From: Bacillota bacterium
Lineage (GTDB): Bacteria; Bacillota; Sulfobacillia; JAJZYS01; JAJYTV01
NCBI GenBank assembly: GCA_021792885.1
Contig: JAJYTV010000122.1
Span: forward strand, 1-6,194
DNA length: 6,194 nucleotides
Direction: 5' to 3'
Under the pieces are notes generated by a model that saw only the letters and a program-made list of their open reading frames with translations, had not been told where the DNA came from and did not search any database. Position numbers and translations under genes: made by a program. This document shows positions 1 through 5,887 of this stretch, one piece after another (positions within the stretch are counted from its first letter, which is position 1; the number at the start of each line of letters is the position of its first letter).

Positions 1-1223
1 CCGATCTCCTGCCCGACCAAGAGCCAGGTCAATCCGACCTTGCACGCGACCGCGTACCCTAGGTTGCGCAAGGGCCGCCAGGTTTCGCCGGCGCCCTGCA
101 AGGCGGCCGCCGAGACCTGGGCCAGGGCGAAGAGCACGACGGCGGGCGCGAGCGCCTGGACGATCCTCCCTGCGGAGGCGCTTTGGAAGAGCGCCTCGGT
201 GAGCGGGGTCGCGAGGATGTAGAGCCCCGCCGCCGCCGGCAGCATCCAGAGCATCGTGGCGCGCAGCGCATCGCGTACCAGCCCGACTGCCGCGCCCCGT
301 TTGCCGGCCGACATCTGGGCCGCGACCGACGGCACGAGCGCGACGGCAATCGCGCCGGAGATGATGCCAGGCAGCGCGATGAGCGGCATGCCGTAGCCGG
401 AGAGCTCTCCATAGAGCCCCGTCCGCGCGCTCTCGCCAAGGCCAAGCGCCGCGAGGCGCGCCGGCACGAGCACAAGGTCGACGAGCTGCATCAGCGGCAC
501 GCCGAGGCCCGCGACCGTGATCGGCACCGCCAGCACGAGGAGCGTCCGCATCAGCGGCCGCACAGGCGGCGGCTTGCCGCCGGTGCGCGGCAGACGCACG
601 GCCCCTCGCAGCGAGAGCAGCGAGAGCAGTCCCGCGAGCGCTCCGAAGCTTGCGCCTGAGGCAGCCCCGGCCGCCTGAGCGGCGATGCCCTGCGGGCGCA
701 GGGCGACGACGAGCGCGATCAAGGCGGCGACGCGCACCACCTGCTCGATGACCTGCGAAAGCGCCGTCGGCCACATGATCTGATAGCCCTGGTAGAAGCC
801 GCGCAGGGCCGACATCCCGGCGACGAGCAGCACGGCCGGTGCAACGGCGGCGATCGAGAGCGCCGCGCGGGCATCGCGCGTCACGTGCTGCGCGAGCCAG
901 GGCGCCATGAAGTAGAGGACGCCGGAGCCCACAATCCCAAGGCCTGTCAGGAGGACGAGCGACACCGTCAGCACGCGGCGCGCCTCTCTGTGCGCGCCGC
1001 GTGCCGCGGCATCCGCCACCATCTTCGAGATCGCAACCGGCAGGCCGCCCGTCGAGACCGCGAGCGTCGCCGCGTAGACTGGGTAAGCCATGTGGTAGAG
1101 CCCGACGCCCTCTGGGCCCAAAAGACTCGGCAGGAGCAGGCGGTAGAGGCCCAAGAGGCGGCTTAGGAGCCCGCCCAAGGCAAGCAGCGTCGCTCCTTGC
1201 AAAAAGCCGCCCAACGAGGCCAT
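1..1223 (-). CDS. spoVB: SpoVB-like MATE/MVF-fold flippase (C-terminus cut by window edge)
   Basis: A polytopic membrane protein of the polysaccharide-biosynthesis/SpoVB family. Members are thought to flip undecaprenyl-linked cell-wall or spore-cortex precursors across the cytoplasmic membrane. The visible 407 codons are open throughout and read as alternating hydrophobic helices. Family-typical stretches are FLQGATLLALGGLLSRLLG near residues 7-25, GPEGVGLYHMAYPVY (36-50), GLPVAISKMVAD (60-71) and RGFYQGYQIMWPTALSQVIE (141-160), followed by VVRV. SpoVB of Bacillus subtilis is about 518 residues, so roughly a fifth is missing past the left edge. The start is uncertain. ATG at 1223 directly abuts GGGAGGG, which is too close for a ribosome site. 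TTG at 1214 lies 9 nt after that motif and keeps the conserved N-terminus, so it may be the true start. Paralogues (YabM, YtgP/MurJ-like, YkvU) are related, but the GVGLYHMAYP signature fits SpoVB best. The family is confident; the symbol is less so. Confidence 0.85.
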   Translation of the reverse strand, partial: MASLGGFLQGATLLALGGLLSRLLGLYRLLLPSLLGPEGVGLYHMAYPVYAATLAVSTGGLPVAISKMVADAAARGAHREARRVLTVSLVLLTGLGIVGSGVLYFMAPWLAQHVTRDARAALSIAAVAPAVLLVAGMSALRGFYQGYQIMWPTALSQVIEQVVRVAALIALVVALRPQGIAAQAAGAASGASFGALAGLLSLLSLRGAVRLPRTGGKPPPVRPLMRTLLVLAVPITVAGLGVPLMQLVDLVLVPARLAALGLGESARTGLYGELSGYGMPLIALPGIISGAIAVALVPSVAAQMSAGKRGAAVGLVRDALRATMLWMLPAAAGLYILATPLTEALFQSASAGRIVQALAPAVVLFALAQVSAAALQGAGETWRPLRNLGYAVACKVGLTWLLVGQEI

Positions 1224-1236
1224 CCCTCCCTATGCC

Positions 1237-1264
1237 ATTGCATGCGGGAGTTGGCTCGATATGC
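1237..1264 (-). promoter_or_regulatory. Candidate sigma-E-like promoter of the spoVB-like gene
   Basis: On the minus strand GCATATC (1264-1258) is followed after 13 nt by CATGCAAT (1244-1237). The sporulation sigma-E consensus is roughly KMATATT, 14-15 nt, CATACAHT. The boxes match 6 of 7 and 7 of 8 positions, but the spacer is one base short. spoVB belongs to the sigma-E regulon in B. subtilis, so the position makes sense. Transcription would begin just before the GGGAGGG motif, leaving a very short leader that suits the TTG start at 1214 better than the ATG at 1223. This is a by-eye motif match and could be chance. Confidence 0.3.
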
Positions 1265-1370
1265 GCCCTGCGCGGCTGTGGCCCACGTGAAGCCGGCCGC
1301 CGCGCTCCAGCACTCGTGAGTACGCAGGTGGTTGGCCTAGGCGAACGCGAATCGCGCAATCCGACCATAC

Positions 1371-1404
1371 AGAAATGGGGCAAGGCGCATTACCACCCCG
1401 CCCC
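1371..1404 (-). terminator. Terminator-like hairpin after the protease/small-protein unit
   Basis: Read on the minus strand, an 11-nt arm GGGGCGGGGTG (1404-1394), a 6-nt loop GTAATG and an arm CGCCTTGCCCC (1387-1377) form an unbroken stem, three pairs of which are G-U. The tail is ATTTCT, a weak T-tract. It starts 19 nt past the stop codon of the 67-residue gene. The G-U pairs become A-C mismatches on the plus strand, so the structure favours minus-strand RNA. It probably separates this unit from the flippase gene. Confidence 0.5.
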
Positions 1405-1423
1405 ACCCTCTGGGTTGTAGGTC

Positions 1424-1627
1424 TTATGCCTCGCCGGGCATGTGAGCCGATAGCAAGCTGTCTACATGAACCTTACGCACGCTGTCCGGTCGCTGCAACG
1501 TATACCCACGCCGTCTAACCCCGTGTTCGGCGAGTGCCTTGGCCACGTGCATCGAGCGCTGAAGAAGTTCTCTATCGATCTGAGGGTTAGCGTCGAGTAC
1601 CTCCTTCAACGACGCCATCCTGTCCAC
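1424..1627 (-). CDS. Small protein of unknown function (67 aa), partner of the SDH protease
   Basis: I do not recognise a family. The product is a soluble, charged 67-residue protein with no membrane segment or signal peptide. Residues 7-36 look helical (SLKEVLDAN, then IDRELLQRSMHVAKALAEHG). A basic segment follows, RRRGYTLQRPDSVRKVHV (38-55), and then a short tail. The start is GTG at 1627, chosen because AAGGAGGAG lies at an ideal distance; an ATG three codons later (1618) would sit too far from it. The gene begins 22 nt after the protease stop and is followed by a hairpin, so the two are very likely co-transcribed. The tight coupling and strong ribosome site argue for a real gene and suggest an adaptor, inhibitor or substrate-handling role for the protease, but nothing in the sequence proves this. 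Its moderate GC matches the protease gene, not the nuo genes. Confidence 0.7.
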   Translation of the reverse strand: MDRMASLKEVLDANPQIDRELLQRSMHVAKALAEHGVRRRGYTLQRPDSVRKVHVDSLLSAHMPGEA

Positions 1628-1633
1628 CGATCA

Positions 1634-1642
1634 CTCCTCCTT
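1634..1642 (-). promoter_or_regulatory. Strong ribosome binding site for the 67-aa gene
   Basis: The minus strand reads AAGGAGGAG followed by TGATC, which is the full anti-Shine-Dalgarno complement with one inserted base. AGGAGG ends 8 nt before the GTG at 1627, fixing that codon as the start. It is the best ribosome site in the window and suggests the small protein is made at a high rate relative to the protease. Confidence 0.75.
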
Positions 1643-1649
1643 CTTTCTC

Positions 1650-2543
1650 CTACTCTTGCGACACCGGAATGAACTTTCCTGCTACGTGGATTGCCCCGCT
1701 TAGACGATTCCTATGTGCAAAGTCTTCAAAAAGTGAATGGTAGGCGGTGATCGCCTCTTTCAAATCTTCCTGTCTACCATAGTCCTCGATCTTCAGTTGG
1801 AGTTCCTCTTGCAAGATCTCAAGAGAGATCCCGTACCCGTGCGAGTGCCACCGTTCTGTTTCGTTAAGCTTCCGCGCGATCTCTTCTGCTCTCTGGGACC
1901 GCATTTCGTCAGTGACTGGGGATCCATGGGTTTCCGTGCGGGTCCATGTCTTGAACTTATACTTCGCCAGCCATTCCTTCAACAACTCTACGGATAGTTC
2001 GCGCGCCTGTTCAAACATGTATAGCTCAGCTTGATCAAAGCTTTGCAGCATAAGCTGTATTTCTGCAACTGTGATCGTTCCATCTTGGGCTTTCTGAAGT
2101 AGTCGTTCCCACTTCTTCAGGTATCCCAGAGCAGGCACGAACTTTCCGCCCGTCTCGACCTGCGGGTCGATCGGGCCCAATCTCGAATAGTAGTCCATAA
2201 AGATTCGATCACCAGACATAACTAAGATCGTACCCGCAGAATACGCGTGGTCTGGTACAATGAAACTGACGTCGCTATAGTGATGCCTGATGGTCTCCGC
2301 AATCCTGTGCACGACCTCGACGTACCCGCCGTCGGTCGTCAGCACAATGCCTATCTTGCGCCCCTTCGTCTTCCACGCATCGTCTTCCATCACGCGATGG
2401 ACGATGTCGTCGAGCCCAGATCCCATCAAACCTTGTATGGCTAGCATATCGGCTTCCAGCAGGTCTGACAAAATCACCAAGCGTCTAGCCAATTCGGACT
2501 CGATGAACGAGTTCGCATCGTATCGAGAGAGTTCTGGCACCAT
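1650..2543 (-). CDS. SDH-family Clp-fold serine protease (SDH_sah, formerly DUF114)
   Basis: A 297-residue protein of the serine dehydrogenase proteinase family, distant relatives of ClpP and SppA. The Clp-fold core spans about residues 62-130: KIGIVLTTDGGYVEVVHRIA (63-82), with the GG oxyanion turn at 72-73; FIVPDHAYSAGT (94-105), with the nucleophile Ser102; and SRLGPIDPQV (120-129). The family is described as having a Ser-Asp-His triad in that order. Asp126 and His235 (in WHSHGYGIS, 232-240) are my best candidates for the other two residues. The C-terminal half is rich in charged helices (FEQARELSVELLKEWLAKYK, 177-196). No signal peptide or membrane segment is seen, so it should be cytosolic, unlike archaeal relatives with an N-terminal anchor. 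The start is ATG at 2543, preceded by GGAGG at 5 nt; an in-frame ATG at 2606 has no good ribosome site. Natural substrates are unknown. GC is low compared with the neighbours, which suggests acquisition. The 67-residue gene follows at once. Confidence 0.88.
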   Translation of the reverse strand: MVPELSRYDANSFIESELARRLVILSDLLEADMLAIQGLMGSGLDDIVHRVMEDDAWKTKGRKIGIVLTTDGGYVEVVHRIAETIRHHYSDVSFIVPDHAYSAGTILVMSGDRIFMDYYSRLGPIDPQVETGGKFVPALGYLKKWERLLQKAQDGTITVAEIQLMLQSFDQAELYMFEQARELSVELLKEWLAKYKFKTWTRTETHGSPVTDEMRSQRAEEIARKLNETERWHSHGYGISLEILQEELQLKIEDYGRQEDLKEAITAYHSLFEDFAHRNRLSGAIHVAGKFIPVSQE

Positions 2544-2547
2544 GTCA

Positions 2548-2553
2548 CCCTCC
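2548..2553 (-). promoter_or_regulatory. Ribosome binding site that fixes the protease start
   Basis: GGAGGG on the minus strand, followed by TGAC and then ATG at 2543. The spacing from GGAGG to the ATG is 5 nt. It supports the 297-residue protease over a version 21 residues longer that starts at 2606. Confidence 0.7.
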
Positions 2554-2572
2554 AACCTACCCCAAGAGCCAA

Positions 2573-2593
2573 GTGTAGGGCCTTGCTCTACAC
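2573..2593. repeat. Inverted repeat (operator-like or leader hairpin) upstream of the protease
   Basis: Perfect 6-bp arms GTGTAG (2573-2578) and CTACAC (2588-2593) flank a 9-nt centre. The near arm lies 29 nt from the protease ATG, a usual place for a repressor operator or a leader hairpin. On the minus strand AAGGCC stands directly before each arm, giving a small direct repeat superimposed on the dyad. A 6-bp dyad can occur by chance, so a regulatory role is inference. Confidence 0.35.
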
Positions 2594-2621
2594 GGCCTTT
2601 CCCCATCCTTCGTTCCGTCTT

Positions 2622-2651
2622 GTGGCAAATCCTGCCACTACCTTCCGGTAG
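2622..2651. repeat. Two abutting short hairpins
   Basis: GTGGCA (2622-2627) pairs with TGCCAC (2633-2638) around a 5-nt loop, and CTACC (2638-2642) pairs with GGTAG (2647-2651) around a 4-nt loop. They share one base, so only one may form in full. They lie in the untranslated leader of the protease gene. On the plus strand the second is followed by a T5 run (2658-2662), which resembles a weak plus-strand terminator, but no plus-strand gene precedes it. Confidence 0.35.
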
Positions 2652-2784
2652 GTGCTCTTTTTCGGCCGGAGGAACACAGCTGCTCGCATCCTACCGATGA
2701 AGATGACCGCTTCGATCCCGCTCGCCCATCTCGAACGATAAACTGTTCCTTCAGCAGGTTGTGCGGCGCCCACCTGCAGGTCCC

Positions 2785-2821
2785 GAAGATCCGCTTCTTG
2801 AAGATCCGGCTGTCAAGCCGG
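2785..2821. repeat. 9-bp direct repeat plus adjoining 6-bp dyad
   Basis: GAAGATCCG occurs at 2785-2793 and again at 2800-2808, a 15-bp period. The second copy runs into a perfect dyad, CCGGCT (2806-2811) and AGCCGG (2816-2821) with a 4-nt centre. The cluster lies between the nuo hairpin and the protease gene and could be a protein binding site or recombination debris. Confidence 0.35.
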
Positions 2822-2887
2822 CGCAATGGTTGCACCGCACTGATGGCGAGTTCCTTGTGGGCAGCCGCCGCATCTCTGTCACGGGAA

Positions 2888-2923
2888 AGCCGCCTCTCCC
2901 CAGCAGGCTGGGAGGAGGCGGCT
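2888..2923 (-). terminator. Terminator-like hairpin after nuoN
   Basis: A long GC-rich stem begins 11 nt past the nuoN stop. Arms AGCCGCCTC (minus strand, 2923-2915) and GAGGCGGCT (2896-2888) pair perfectly. The stem continues, after a two-base imperfection, with CCCAG and CTGGG around a 4-nt loop. Only TTT follows on the minus strand, so termination may be partial or need Rho. Its place directly after the last nuo gene supports an operon end. Confidence 0.6.
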
Positions 2924-2934
2924 CCTTTGTTCGC

Positions 2935-4380
2935 TTATAGTCCGTAGATGGCGTGCACCGCGTGCTGCAGGGGGCCCGTGATGAGGCCCGGCAGAATGCC
3001 CAGCACGAGCGTGCCAACGAGCATCGCGCCGACCGCGACGTGCGCCGTCCAGTGTGCCTTCTCCGCGAACGGCGAGGTCGCGTCCTCCGTGCGCGTGAAC
3101 ATCAGCAGCACCGGCCGCAGATAGTAGTAGAGGCTGATCATCGTGCCGATCACGATCGCGACGGCGAGCAGTACCCCGCCGCTCGCCACGGCCGCGCGCA
3201 GGATGTAGAACTTCCCGGGGAAGCCCACGAGCGGAGGGATCGAGGCGAGCGCCAGCAGGAAGAGCGTCATCGCAGACGCAAGCCACGGCCGGCGGTAGAC
3301 GAGGCCGCGGTAGGAGGCGATCTCCGCGCCCTCCTCGTTCTGGCCGGAGAGCGCCGCGACGACTGCAAACGCGCCGAGGTTCATGAAGGCGTAGGCGATC
3401 AGGTAGAACATGCCGGCGCCGATGCCCATCTGGCTGTTCGCGGCGATCGCCACGACGAGGTAGCCGGCCTGCGCGATGCCGGAGTAGCCGAGCATTCGCT
3501 TCATGTTCGTCTGCCGCAGCGCTGCAAGGTTGCCGAAGAGCAGCGTCAGGACCGCGACGAAGGCGATCAGGGGCTGCCAGTGCACGAGGCCTGCCGGCAG
3601 CGCGACCGTCAAGATGCGCGCGAGCGCGCCGAATGCGGCGGCCTTCGTGCCGACGGACATGAACGCGGCGACCGGCGTCGGCGATCCCTCGTAGACGTCC
3701 GGCACCCACTGGTGGAACGGTACGAGCGCGAGCTTGAACGCGAGGCCGATGATCACGAACGCCGCGCCGAGCTCGAGGAACAGCGGATGCGAGGTGAAGT
3801 TCTGCAAGATCGCGGTCTGGATGCCGCTCAGCGTCACCTGGCCCGTCGCCCCGTAGAGGAACGAGAGGCCGTAGAGGAACATGCCGGAGGAGAAGGCGCC
3901 GACGAGCAGGTACTTCATCGCCGCTTCCTTCGACGTGGTGCGGTCGCGGCGGAAGCCCGCGAGGATGTAGAGCGGCAGCGACAGGACCTCGAGGCCCAGG
4001 AAGATCGAGAGGAGCTCCACCGCCGAGGTGAGCACCATCATGCCGAGCGCCGCCCAGAGGACGAGGGCGACGTAGTCAGCGCCTGGCTCCACCTCGCGTA
4101 GCCCGAGCAGGAACGCGACGAGTGCGGAGATCAGGATGGCCGCGTCCATCGCCAGGGCGAAGTGGTCCGCGACGATCGCGCCGCCGAACCCGACCTGCAC
4201 CTTGCCCCACAGGGCCGGCAGCACGGCGAGCGCGGCCAGCACCCCGACCATGCCGAGGTAGTTCAGCGCGTGGCCGCGGCGTTCCGGCAGGAAAAGCGCC
4301 ACGAAGAGCCCGAGGACGGACGTGGCGAGGAGGATGATCTCCGGGAGTACGCTGACGGGGTTGATGACTGGGAAGTTCAC
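2935..4380 (-). CDS. nuoN: NADH-quinone oxidoreductase subunit N
   Basis: An antiporter-like membrane-arm subunit of respiratory complex I, thought to carry protons across the membrane while NADH-derived electrons reduce quinone. The 481-residue length is normal (E. coli NuoN 485). The product is hydrophobic throughout, with about 14 membrane helices. Key channel residues are present: Glu131 in FLGLEVLSLPLYIL, Lys216 in GLAFKLALVPFHQWVPDVYE, Lys246 in SVGTKAAAFG and Lys390 in GFPGKFYIL; these correspond by motif to E. coli E133, K217, K247 and K395. The broken-helix motif SPTPVAAF follows the VPDVYEG segment. The start is GTG at 4380, overlapping the nuoM stop by 4 nt (GTGA), with GGAGG 10 nt upstream; this implies translational coupling. 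Frames extending further upstream merely read through nuoM in the wrong register. It is the last gene of the operon, followed by a hairpin. The third codon positions are very GC-rich, like nuoM. Confidence 0.97.
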   Translation of the reverse strand: MNFPVINPVSVLPEIILLATSVLGLFVALFLPERRGHALNYLGMVGVLAALAVLPALWGKVQVGFGGAIVADHFALAMDAAILISALVAFLLGLREVEPGADYVALVLWAALGMMVLTSAVELLSIFLGLEVLSLPLYILAGFRRDRTTSKEAAMKYLLVGAFSSGMFLYGLSFLYGATGQVTLSGIQTAILQNFTSHPLFLELGAAFVIIGLAFKLALVPFHQWVPDVYEGSPTPVAAFMSVGTKAAAFGALARILTVALPAGLVHWQPLIAFVAVLTLLFGNLAALRQTNMKRMLGYSGIAQAGYLVVAIAANSQMGIGAGMFYLIAYAFMNLGAFAVVAALSGQNEEGAEIASYRGLVYRRPWLASAMTLFLLALASIPPLVGFPGKFYILRAAVASGGVLLAVAIVIGTMISLYYYLRPVLLMFTRTEDATSPFAEKAHWTAHVAVGAMLVGTLVLGILPGLITGPLQHAVHAIYGL

Positions 4381-5873
4381 TTGCCTGCCACCTCCGACAT
4401 CGCGGTGGGCGCTGACGTCGCCGCCACCCGCACCGACTGCGTCACGCTCCGGAGCGGGTGCGACACGGCCCGCGGCACCGGGTTCGGATAGAGGCCGAGC
4501 ACGAACATCAGCAAGATGAGCGGCGCCACGAGGGCGATCTGCACGCCGCTGATCTCCGGCCGGCCCCCGCCCTCGCTCCCCGCTGGCGGGGTTCCGTGGA
4601 CGACCTTCTGGAACAGCCGGATGAAGTAGGCCGCCGCGAGGATCACTGCGATCACCGCGATCCAGGCCCACACGGGCTGGACGAGGTAGACGCCCGTGAG
4701 CACCGTGATCTCGCCCGCGAAGCCCTGCAGGCCCGGCAGCCCGAGCGCCGTCAGCACGGCGATCAGGAAGAGGCCGGCGAGGATCGGTCCGCGCGCCTCA
4801 AGGCCTCCCATCGCCTGCAGGTCGCGCGTCCCTAGCCGCTCCTCGACGACACCGAACAGGAGGAAGAGCGCCGCGGCGTAGATTCCGTGGTTGACCATCT
4901 GCAGCACCGCGCCCTCGAGGCCGGTGTAGCTCAGGGCCGCGATGCCGAGCAGCACGAGCCCGAGGTGGGAGAGCGACGAGTACCCGATCACGAGCTTGCC
5001 GTCGCGCTGCGTCAGGGCGACGAGCGCGCCGTAGAGGATGCTGACGAGCGCCAGCACCCCGAGCACCGGTGCGAAGCGGTGCGCCGCGACCGGCATCAGC
5101 GGGAGCGCGATGCGCAAGAAGCCGTAGAGCGCCGTCTTCGACAGAACGGCGGACAGCATCGCGGTCACCGGCGCCGGCGACTCCGCGTACGCTTCCGGCA
5201 TCCAGCTGTGGAACGGGAAGGCCGGGATCTTCACCAGGAACGCGACCGCGAAGGCGGCGAAGAGCCACATCTGCACGCTGGTCGGCAGCACGAGGTGGCG
5301 CAGGACCGGCAGCGAGAAGTTCCAGCTGCCGAACTGCAGGAACGCCTCATAGCCGAGCGTGACGACCGCGACCAGCATCAGGAGGCTCGGTGCGAGCGAG
5401 TAGATGAGGAACTTCAGCGCGGCGCGTGCGCGGCGCGCGCCGCCGTAGCCGGCGATCAGGAGGTACGCCGGGATGATCATCGCTTCCCAGAAGACGTAGA
5501 ACATGAAGAGGTCGGCGGCGAGGAACGTGCCGAGGCTGAACGCCTCCAGGAGGAGGAACAGCACGTAGTACGTGCGCTGGCGCGCCGGCGTCCAGGCGAT
5601 CGCGACCGCCGAGACGAGCGCCGTCAGGATCGAGAGGACGAGCGAGAGCCCGTCGAGGCCAAGCGCCCAGTGTACGCCCCAGGCCGGCACCCACGTGACG
5701 CTCGAGACCGTTCCGTAGGCGCCGCTGTGGGCGAACGCCGACGGGATCAGCAGGAGCGAGACGACGAGCGTGACGACGGCCACCGCGAACGCCCCACCCC
5801 GCGCAGCCTTTTCAGGCAGGAGGAGGAGCAGGAGCGCGCCGGCGACCGGCAGGAAGAACAGCAGCTCTAGCAT
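4377..5873 (-). CDS. nuoM: NADH-quinone oxidoreductase subunit M
   Basis: An antiporter-like proton-channel subunit of the complex I membrane arm, placed between NuoL and NuoN in the enzyme. It has 498 residues (E. coli NuoM 509) and about 14 hydrophobic helices. Conserved residues are Glu130 in MFYVFWEAMIIPAYLL, Lys215 in AFLVKIPAFPFHSWMPEAYA, Lys246 in SAVLSKTALYGFLR, His303 in SSLSHLGLVLLG, His329 in QMVNHGIYAAALF and Glu388 in GLQGFAGEITVL. Glu130, Lys215, Lys246 and Glu388 correspond by motif to E. coli E144, K234, K265 and E407. The start is ATG at 5873, with GGAGG 7 nt upstream. A second in-frame ATG at 5888 touches the nuoL stop (TAATG) but would place that ribosome site inside the gene. 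It lies 14 nt after nuoL and overlaps nuoN by 4 nt. The C-terminus carries a short extra polar tail (about 470-498). Confidence 0.97.
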   Translation of the reverse strand: MLELLFFLPVAGALLLLLLPEKAARGGAFAVAVVTLVVSLLLIPSAFAHSGAYGTVSSVTWVPAWGVHWALGLDGLSLVLSILTALVSAVAIAWTPARQRTYYVLFLLLEAFSLGTFLAADLFMFYVFWEAMIIPAYLLIAGYGGARRARAALKFLIYSLAPSLLMLVAVVTLGYEAFLQFGSWNFSLPVLRHLVLPTSVQMWLFAAFAVAFLVKIPAFPFHSWMPEAYAESPAPVTAMLSAVLSKTALYGFLRIALPLMPVAAHRFAPVLGVLALVSILYGALVALTQRDGKLVIGYSSLSHLGLVLLGIAALSYTGLEGAVLQMVNHGIYAAALFLLFGVVEERLGTRDLQAMGGLEARGPILAGLFLIAVLTALGLPGLQGFAGEITVLTGVYLVQPVWAWIAVIAVILAAAYFIRLFQKVVHGTPPAGSEGGGRPEISGVQIALVAPLILLMFVLGLYPNPVPRAVSHPLRSVTQSVRVAATSAPTAMSEVAGK

Positions 5874-5880
5874 CCAGACA

Positions 5881-5886
5881 CCTCCC
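5881..5886 (-). promoter_or_regulatory. Ribosome binding site that fixes the nuoM start
   Basis: GGGAGG on the minus strand, within the 14-nt gap between the nuoL stop and the ATG at 5873. GGAGG ends 7 nt before that ATG. This favours MLELLFFLP as the N-terminus over a form five residues longer that begins at 5888. Confidence 0.65.
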
Positions 5887-5887
5887 A

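Larger units (their letters stand above)
2544..2887. other. Gene-free leader region between nuoN terminator and protease gene
   Basis: This 344-nt stretch holds no gene I can support. Two short overlapping minus-strand frames (about 2588-2773 and 2638-2835) are open, but they lack ribosome sites and recognisable motifs; they could be decayed coding sequence or chance. It does hold a 9-bp direct repeat, several short dyads and an inverted repeat near the protease start, listed separately. It must contain the protease promoter if the nuo hairpin terminates, yet I find no convincing -10/-35 pair. Confidence 0.5.

Noticed and set aside
183..659. Plus-strand open frame opposite the spoVB-like gene
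   Set aside because: It is low-complexity, Arg/His/Glu-rich antisense of a clear flippase gene and has no recognisable domain.
2544..2606. A 21-residue N-terminal extension of the protease starting at 2606
   Set aside because: There is no properly spaced ribosome site before 2606, while GGAGG stands 5 nt before ATG 2543. The extension is not part of the conserved fold.
2638..2662. Plus-strand intrinsic terminator (CTACC/GGTAG stem followed by T5)
   Set aside because: The stem is only 5 bp and no plus-strand gene lies upstream, so there is nothing for it to terminate. It was kept only as a repeat.
2811..2816. TTGACA on the minus strand as a sigma-A -35 box for the protease
   Set aside because: At 16-18 nt spacing the downstream hexamers are GCGGAT, CGGATC and GGATCT, none close to TATAAT. 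The TTGACA is also part of a dyad (2806-2821).
2588..2835. Two small minus-strand frames of about 61 and 65 codons as genes
   Set aside because: They overlap each other in different frames, start at GTG codons without ribosome sites and show no family motif. At most they are remnants.
2953..4101. Long plus-strand open frame of 382 codons opposite nuoN
   Set aside because: It is antisense to a certain nuoN and full of Arg, Glu, Asp and His repeats, the usual shadow of a GC-rich hydrophobic gene. It has no motif of its own. The same holds for the plus-strand frame at 4887-5870 opposite nuoM.
4381..4671. A 97-codon upstream extension of nuoN
   Set aside because: It reads the 3' end of nuoM in the wrong register and gives Gly/Arg/Pro-rich nonsense. 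GTG at 4380 overlaps the nuoM stop and begins the normal NuoN N-terminus.
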